From the NCBI GenBank assembly GCA_030067055.1, contig JASJAL010000202.1, forward strand, positions 1 through 10,748: DNA of 10,748 nucleotides, read 5' to 3'. The position numbers and the translations under genes were made by a program. The first letter of the stretch is position 1. Each line of letters starts with the position of its first letter. The notes under the pieces are model-generated. The model searched no databases, was not told the DNA's origin, and saw only the letters and a program-made list of their open reading frames with translations. This document shows positions 6,084-10,748 of the stretch, piece after piece. This DNA comes from Kiloniellales bacterium (GTDB taxonomy: Bacteria; Pseudomonadota; Alphaproteobacteria; Kiloniellales; JAKSBE01).

Positions 6084-9000
6084 ATGAACTTCTTTATCGA
6101 TCGGCCGATCTTCGCTGCGGCGATCGCCTGCCTCATGGTGATCGCCGGGGCGGTCGCCATGCTCGCCCTGCCAATCTCGCAGTACCCGCCCTTGGTGCCG
6201 CCGCAGGTGCAGATTTCGACCCAGTTCATCGGAGCCAGCGCCGGCGTGACGGCGGACTCGGTGACCACGCCACTGGAAGAGGAGATCAACGGCGCGGCGA
6301 ACATGATCTACATGTCGTCGTTCAGCACCAACAACGGCGATTCCATCATCAATATGACATTCGGCGTGGGGTCCGATCAGGACATCGGCCAGATGGAGGC
6401 CCTGACCCGATCCAATCAGGCGATCGCGGAGCTGCCGTCCGAGGTCCAGCAGGTCGGTCTGACGATCGAGAAGTACTCCACCAACCTGCTACTGGCGGTG
6501 AATCTCACCTCGCCCAAGGGCACCTATGACGGGGCCTTTCTGCAGAACTATGCGGAAATTCATTTGGTCGACCCGATCGCGCGGATCCAGGGCGTCTCCA
6601 AGGTCAACAATTTCGGCCTCAGCAAGTATGCCATCCGGATCTGGCTCGACGCCGGACAGTTGACCAACCTCGGCTTGACCGCCATGGACGTGCGCGAAGC
6701 CGTCGAAGAGCAGAACCAGAACATTGCGACCGGCAAGCTGGGACAGGCCCCGGCGCCACAGGGCCAGGCTTTCGAGTATCAGCTCAACACGCTCGGTCGC
6801 CTGTCCGAGGTCGAGCAGTTCGCGGACATCATCGTCCGGGCCTATCCGGATGGATCGGTGATTCGCGTCCGCGACGTCGGGCGCGTCGAGTTGGGCGGTG
6901 AGGACTACGGTTGGACCACGAACCTGAACGGCAAACCCACCGCCACGGTCGTCGTCTCGCAACTGGCGAACGCCAACGGTCTCGACATCAAGGAAACCGT
7001 CGTGGCGACGATGGAAAGGCTCGAGCAGAGCTTTCCGCCGGACCTTGAATGGTCGATCGCTTACGACACGACGATCTTTATCGAGGAGTCGACCCGCGAG
7101 GTCATACACACCTTGATCGAGGCGATCGCCCTGGTCTTCCTGGTGGTCTTCATCTTCCTGCAGAGCTGGCGCAGCACCCTGATCCCCATCATCGCCGTGC
7201 CGGTCTCCCTGATCGGCACCTTCGCCTTCATGGCGGTCGCCGGGTTCTCGATCAATCAGCTGACGCTCTTGGGGCTGGTCCTCGCCGTGGCCCTGGTGGT
7301 CGATGACGCCATCATCATCGTCGAGAACGTCGAGCGTAAGCTCGAGGAGGGGGAGACGGACCTCAAAAAGGCCACCAAGGACGCACTGGCCGAGGTCCGC
7401 GGTCCGATCGTCGGAACCACGATCGTCATGATCGCCGTCTTCGTCCCCTGCGCCTTCATCCCTGGGATGACCGGCCTGCTCTATAACCAGTTCTCCTTGA
7501 CCATCGCCATAGCGGTCGCGCTTTCCGGGATCAACGCGCTGACCCTGAGCCCAGCGCTTTGCGCGATCCTGCTGCGGCCGCCGAGCAAGAAGAACGCCGT
7601 GTTCCGCGCCTTCAACCAGGGCTTCGAGGCGCTCGCCTCGGGCTACGCCAAGGCCGTCGCGGTCATGGCCCGGGTCTGGCCGCTCGTCTTCGGGGCCTTT
7701 GCCGGGCTTTGTGCGCTGGCCTATCTGGTCTTCACCGCGGTGCCGACCGGCTTCGTCCCGGAGGAGGACCAGGGCTATGTCCTGATGATCGCGCAGCTGC
7801 CGGAGGCGGCGAGCATCGAGCGCACCAAGGCCGTCGTCGCGGAGATGCGCGAGATCGCAATGGAAACGCCGGGCGTCGCGGACGTCCTCGAGGTCTCGGG
7901 CTACAACATCATCGATGCCTTGAAGCAGCCGTTCCAGGGCATGGCTTTTGTGATCTTGAAGCCCTTTGAGGAGCGAACCTCCCCCGAAACGACGGCTCAG
8001 GGCATCATGGCCAGCCTGCGCTCAAAGTTCGGCCAAATTCCCGGTGCCCGGATCCTGGTCGCCAACGCGCCAGCGATCCCCGGACTCGGATCGGCAGGTG
8101 GCTTCACCTACCAGATCCAGGATCTCGACGCCCAAGGCGTGGATGCGCTGGCCGCCGTCGCCGAGAATTTCATCGAGCAGGCGCGCCAGCGGCCGGAGCT
8201 GACGGGTGTCTACACCAATTTCACCAACAGCGTGCCGCAACGCTACATCGACGTCGACCGGACCAAGGCGAAGACCCGCAACGTCTCGCTGAACGATCTC
8301 TACGACACGCTGCAAATCAATCTGGGCTCGCTCTACGTCAACCAGTTCAACAAGTACGGCAAGGTCTACCGGGTCTATCTGCAGGCCGAGGCGGACGAGC
8401 GCGCCGAAGACAGCGATATCGGGCGGCTCCGGGTGCGCAACAATGACGGCGAGATGATCGACCTCAGCGCCTTCGTCGCGATCGTGCCTATGACCGGTCC
8501 TTACAGCGTCCAGCACTACAACAAGTACGCTTCGGTTGCCGTCAACGGGGCCAATGCACCCGGCTACAGCACGGGACAGGCCGTCGCGGCGATCGAGGAC
8601 CTGGCCCAAAGCGTGCTGCCGGAAGCCTACGACGGCGAGTGGACCGGCATCACCTATCAGCAGCTCCTGGCCGGCAACCTCGCGCCCCTGGCCTTCGGGC
8701 TGTCGCTGGTCTTCGTGTTCTTCGTGCTCGCCGCGCTCTACGAGAGCTGGGTGATGCCGGTCATGATCCTGATGGCAATCCCTTTGGGTCTGCTGGGCGC
8801 GGTCGGTGGACTGCTGGCCCGCAGCCTGGATCTCGACGTCTACGGCCAGATCGGCTTGGTCATGCTGATCGGCCTCGTGGCCAAGAACTCGATCCTGATC
8901 GTCGAGTTCGCCAAGGAACTGCGCGAGCAGGGCCAGCCCATCCTGACGGCAGCGACCGAGGCGGCGCGCCTGCGCCTGCGGCCGATCCTGATGACCGCCT

Positions 9001-9233
9001 TCGCCTTCATCATCGGTCTGATGCCGCTGGTCGTGGCGGCGGGGGCCGGGGCGGGCGCGCGGCGGTCGCTCGGTACCGCCGTGGTCAGCGGCCTGACGCT
9101 TGCCACCCTCCTGATCATCATGGTGCCAGTCTTCTACTATGTGCTCGAACGGGCTCGTGAAGGCTGGTCAAAGACCCGCGAAGAGACCGCCGAAAGCAAG
9201 ACTGCACCCGAAGCGGCGCCCGGAGCCGAATGA
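6084..9233 (+). CDS. RND multidrug efflux transporter permease, AcrB/MexB (HAE1) type
   Basis: At 1049 residues this matches the usual AcrB length. It begins MNFFIDRPIFAAAIACL, and the layout is the RND one: TM1 (about 10-28), a large periplasmic loop, TM2-6 from about 340, a second periplasmic loop (about 555-865) and a C-terminal membrane block. The proton relay is intact: Asp407-Asp408 in VALVVDDAIIIVENVERK, Lys934 in LVAKNSILIVEFAKEL and Thr971 in LRLRPILMTAFAF, corresponding to AcrB D407, D408, K940 and T978. The protein should act as an inner-membrane trimer that exports substrates from the periplasm or outer leaflet using proton influx. The loop equivalent to AcrB's Phe-rich switch loop reads GYNIIDALKQPFQGMAF (606-622) and lacks the FGFAG sequence, so the substrate range may differ. 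Sequence around the start includes AAGGCCGAGG just upstream. The stop overlaps an in-frame ATG of the adaptor gene, showing tight coupling. Substrates cannot be named. Confidence 0.97.
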   Translation: MNFFIDRPIFAAAIACLMVIAGAVAMLALPISQYPPLVPPQVQISTQFIGASAGVTADSVTTPLEEEINGAANMIYMSSFSTNNGDSIINMTFGVGSDQDIGQMEALTRSNQAIAELPSEVQQVGLTIEKYSTNLLLAVNLTSPKGTYDGAFLQNYAEIHLVDPIARIQGVSKVNNFGLSKYAIRIWLDAGQLTNLGLTAMDVREAVEEQNQNIATGKLGQAPAPQGQAFEYQLNTLGRLSEVEQFADIIVRAYPDGSVIRVRDVGRVELGGEDYGWTTNLNGKPTATVVVSQLANANGLDIKETVVATMERLEQSFPPDLEWSIAYDTTIFIEESTREVIHTLIEAIALVFLVVFIFLQSWRSTLIPIIAVPVSLIGTFAFMAVAGFSINQLTLLGLVLAVALVVDDAIIIVENVERKLEEGETDLKKATKDALAEVRGPIVGTTIVMIAVFVPCAFIPGMTGLLYNQFSLTIAIAVALSGINALTLSPALCAILLRPPSKKNAVFRAFNQGFEALASGYAKAVAVMARVWPLVFGAFAGLCALAYLVFTAVPTGFVPEEDQGYVLMIAQLPEAASIERTKAVVAEMREIAMETPGVADVLEVSGYNIIDALKQPFQGMAFVILKPFEERTSPETTAQGIMASLRSKFGQIPGARILVANAPAIPGLGSAGGFTYQIQDLDAQGVDALAAVAENFIEQARQRPELTGVYTNFTNSVPQRYIDVDRTKAKTRNVSLNDLYDTLQINLGSLYVNQFNKYGKVYRVYLQAEADERAEDSDIGRLRVRNNDGEMIDLSAFVAIVPMTGPYSVQHYNKYASVAVNGANAPGYSTGQAVAAIEDLAQSVLPEAYDGEWTGITYQQLLAGNLAPLAFGLSLVFVFFVLAALYESWVMPVMILMAIPLGLLGAVGGLLARSLDLDVYGQIGLVMLIGLVAKNSILIVEFAKELREQGQPILTAATEAARLRLRPILMTAFAFIIGLMPLVVAAGAGAGARRSLGTAVVSGLTLATLLIIMVPVFYYVLERAREGWSKTREETAESKTAPEAAPGAE

Positions 9234-9237
9234 GGAG
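9233..9237 (+). promoter_or_regulatory. Ribosome-binding site of the adaptor gene
   Basis: AGGAG spans the last base of the pump stop codon and lies seven bases before ATG 9245. It favours 9245 over the in-frame ATG at 9230, which has only GGAG five bases upstream. The two choices differ by five residues before the signal peptide. Confidence 0.55.
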
Positions 9238-9244
9238 CGAGGAC

Positions 9245-10471
9245 ATGAGAACGAGAGCAAGGCACCCTTCGCGATCCGGGCGCGCGGCCGCCGTGGCCTG
9301 CGGTCTGCTTGTCCTGGCGCTCGCGGGTTGCGAGGAGAAGAAGCAAGCCGCGCTGCCACCGCCACCGCCGAAAGTGGTCCTAGCCGAGGTCTCGCAGGAG
9401 ACGGTACCGATCGTCCTGCAGGCCAGCGGCACCATCAAGGCGGTCAAGAACGTCAAGATCATACCCCGCGTGTCGGGCTACATCTTCGAGCGCTACTTCA
9501 CCGAAGGGACCTTCGTCGATCAGGACGACCCCCTCTATCTGATCGATCCGCGTCCTTTCGAGGATCGGCTTCAGCGTCTTCAGGAACAGCTGAAGGGTCA
9601 GGAGGCGTCGCTCGAGTTCTGGCAGTCTGAGGAGAAGCGCTACAGCAAGCTCGCCAAGCAGGGCGCCGGCTCGGTGGAGGATGCCGAGGGCGCTCGAGCC
9701 AAGTTTTTGACGACCCAGGCCGACATCGCGGCGACCAAGGTCGAGATCCGCAATGCGGAGCTGGATGTCAGCTACACACGGATCAATGCCCCATTCCACG
9801 GGCGGATTCAGCAGACCCTGATAAACGTCGGCAACCTCGTGCAAGCGCAGCAGGACGTGCTGACCAGCCTGGTGATGATGGACCCGATCTACGTGACCTT
9901 CCGTCTGAGCCGCAGCCAGGTCTTTGAGATTCAGAAGCTGCGCCGTGGAGGACAGGCCTTCGAGGTCAAGGACATGATAGTCGAAGTAGTCTTGCCGGAC
10001 GGACAGCTCTTTCAGAAGAAGGGGAAGGTGGATTTCGTCAGTACCGAGATCGATCCGTCGACCGACAGCGTCACGGTTCGGGGCATCCTCGACAACCCCA
10101 AGAACAACGAGCTCAGCGATTTTGACCTATTCCCGGGTCAATACGTGCCCGTGCGCCTGACGATCGGTGAGCAGCGAGAGGCGCTGGTGATCCCGCAGAC
10201 GGCGGTCGTCGAGACCCAGGCGGGACGGCACGTCTACGTCGTCGGTCAGGACAACAAGGCCGAGCTGCGGATGCTCAAGCTTGGTGCGACCCATGGCACC
10301 AAATGGGTCGTAAGCGAGGGATTGAAGGCGGGCGAGCATGTCGTCGCCGAGGGCGTGCAGAAGGTGAAGTCGGGAGTCGAGGTGGAGCCGATCAAACCGA
10401 ATGCAGAGACCGGGAATGGCGAAGCGAAATCCGAGCCATCCCAGGCGGCAAAGCCGTCGGAGAAGCAGTAG
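9245..10471 (+). CDS. RND efflux periplasmic adaptor lipoprotein (membrane fusion protein)
   Basis: The 408-residue protein links the pump to the outer-membrane channel. An Arg-rich N-terminus and hydrophobic core lead to the lipobox LALAGC with Cys29, so it should be lipid-anchored in the inner membrane. A Pro-rich linker (PPPPPPK) follows. The two lipoyl half-motifs are clear: KIIPRVSGYIFERYFTEGTF (71-90) with DPLYLIDPRPF, and LDVSYTRINAPFHGRI (173-188) with GNLVQAQQDVLTSLV. Between them lies an alpha-helical hairpin (about 105-170). A beta-barrel domain (DPIYVTF, later LFPGQYVPVRLTI, to about 310) and a membrane-proximal domain (LVIPQTAVVETQAGRHVYVV onwards) complete the AcrA/MexA architecture. 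The tail after 382 is low-complexity (Glu, Lys, Pro, Ser). The start is 11 bases past the pump stop; an alternative ATG at 9230 overlaps it. Last gene of the operon. Confidence 0.95.
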   Translation: MRTRARHPSRSGRAAAVACGLLVLALAGCEEKKQAALPPPPPKVVLAEVSQETVPIVLQASGTIKAVKNVKIIPRVSGYIFERYFTEGTFVDQDDPLYLIDPRPFEDRLQRLQEQLKGQEASLEFWQSEEKRYSKLAKQGAGSVEDAEGARAKFLTTQADIAATKVEIRNAELDVSYTRINAPFHGRIQQTLINVGNLVQAQQDVLTSLVMMDPIYVTFRLSRSQVFEIQKLRRGGQAFEVKDMIVEVVLPDGQLFQKKGKVDFVSTEIDPSTDSVTVRGILDNPKNNELSDFDLFPGQYVPVRLTIGEQREALVIPQTAVVETQAGRHVYVVGQDNKAELRMLKLGATHGTKWVVSEGLKAGEHVVAEGVQKVKSGVEVEPIKPNAETGNGEAKSEPSQAAKPSEKQ

Positions 10472-10748
10472 CGAAATTGATTTCTCTCTCCTGAGCCCTC
10501 GGTCGAACCTAAGCGGAATAGCTCTAGCGCGAGCGTCGGGCGGCTGCCGATTTGTTGCTCTTCGCGGCGACGATTCGGCGATATCTTTAGCTCGTGGTCC
10601 CTGCTTTCGAGAATTTCATGCAGTCTTAACAGAAATGTCATCTCGACTGAGGCTTGGGAGCGCAAGCTGCGCACCCGAACCATGCTACTGGCCTGCGAGG
10701 CGATTTGAGGTCGCGAGAGGGCCTGAACGGACGGCTTAGGTTCTCGCG
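10472..10748. other. Region downstream of the efflux operon, no gene recognised
   Basis: The 277 bases after the adaptor stop hold no recognisable gene and no intrinsic terminator. Short pairings exist (GCTTG 10652-10656 with CAAGC 10663-10667) but without a T-run. The open frame running to 10739 begins inside the adaptor gene in another frame and has no signal, domain or credible ribosome-binding site. Confidence 0.4.

Noticed and set aside
6099..6110. Palindrome GATCGGCCGATC at the beginning of the pump gene
   Set aside because: It encodes the conserved IDRPIF segment of RND pumps, so coding constraint explains it.
8022..8609. 195-residue minus-strand frame inside the pump gene
   Set aside because: Antisense shadow of conserved RND sequence; composition reflects codon bias.
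9139..9630. 163-residue plus-strand frame across the pump/adaptor junction
   Set aside because: It is out of frame with two strongly supported genes and its translation is Arg/Gly/Ala-rich without motifs.
10401..10739. 112-residue plus-strand frame over the adaptor 3' end and the tail region
   Set aside because: Starts inside the adaptor gene in another frame, no signal peptide or domain, no credible ribosome-binding site.

Overview
The window is GC-rich (by eye roughly 60%) and looks like a chromosomal stretch of a Gram-negative bacterium, most plausibly an alphaproteobacterium. That guess rests on the envelope gene families, the NodT-type outer-membrane lipoprotein and the base composition; there is no rRNA or other phylogenetic marker, so it is an inference. 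All identifications come from reading the translated sequence, without database searches.

Layout. (1) Positions 1-1765, plus strand: the 3' end of an Mla-type lipid-transport operon. It holds the last 37 codons of a probable ABC ATPase, a membrane-anchored MCE-domain (MlaD family) protein, and a PqiC-like auxiliary lipoprotein whose start overlaps the MCE stop. (2) Positions 1917-3038, minus strand: an AraC-family regulator, convergent with the lipid operon, with a 354-bp region upstream that contains a clean inverted repeat. (3) Positions 3393-3827, plus strand: a small secreted protein with four EF-hand calcium loops, divergent from the regulator. (4) Positions 3828-4256: a 429-bp non-coding stretch with a hairpin, two palindromes and a thrice-repeated octamer. 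(5) Positions 4257-10471, plus strand: a complete tripartite RND efflux operon in the order outer-membrane channel, inner-membrane pump, periplasmic adaptor. (6) Positions 10472-10748: no gene recognised.

How the genes work together. The first three genes should move lipids between the membranes: ATPase and an upstream permease (outside the window) energise transport, the MCE protein forms the periplasmic conduit, and the lipoprotein is the outer partner. The last three genes should form one drug or solute extrusion machine: the pump uses proton flux through its conserved Asp-Asp/Lys relay, the adaptor lipoprotein links it to the channel, and the NodT-type lipoprotein crosses the outer membrane. 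The AraC regulator and the EF-hand protein sit between these two systems; nothing in the sequence proves that the regulator controls either one.

I found no IS element, CRISPR array, tRNA, rRNA or phage gene. Nothing here is clearly a new biological system. The most unusual points are the strictly 24-residue-periodic EF-hand protein, the altered substrate loop in the pump, the Tat-like signal on the PqiC-like lipoprotein, and the unexplained inverted repeats in the two long intergenic regions.
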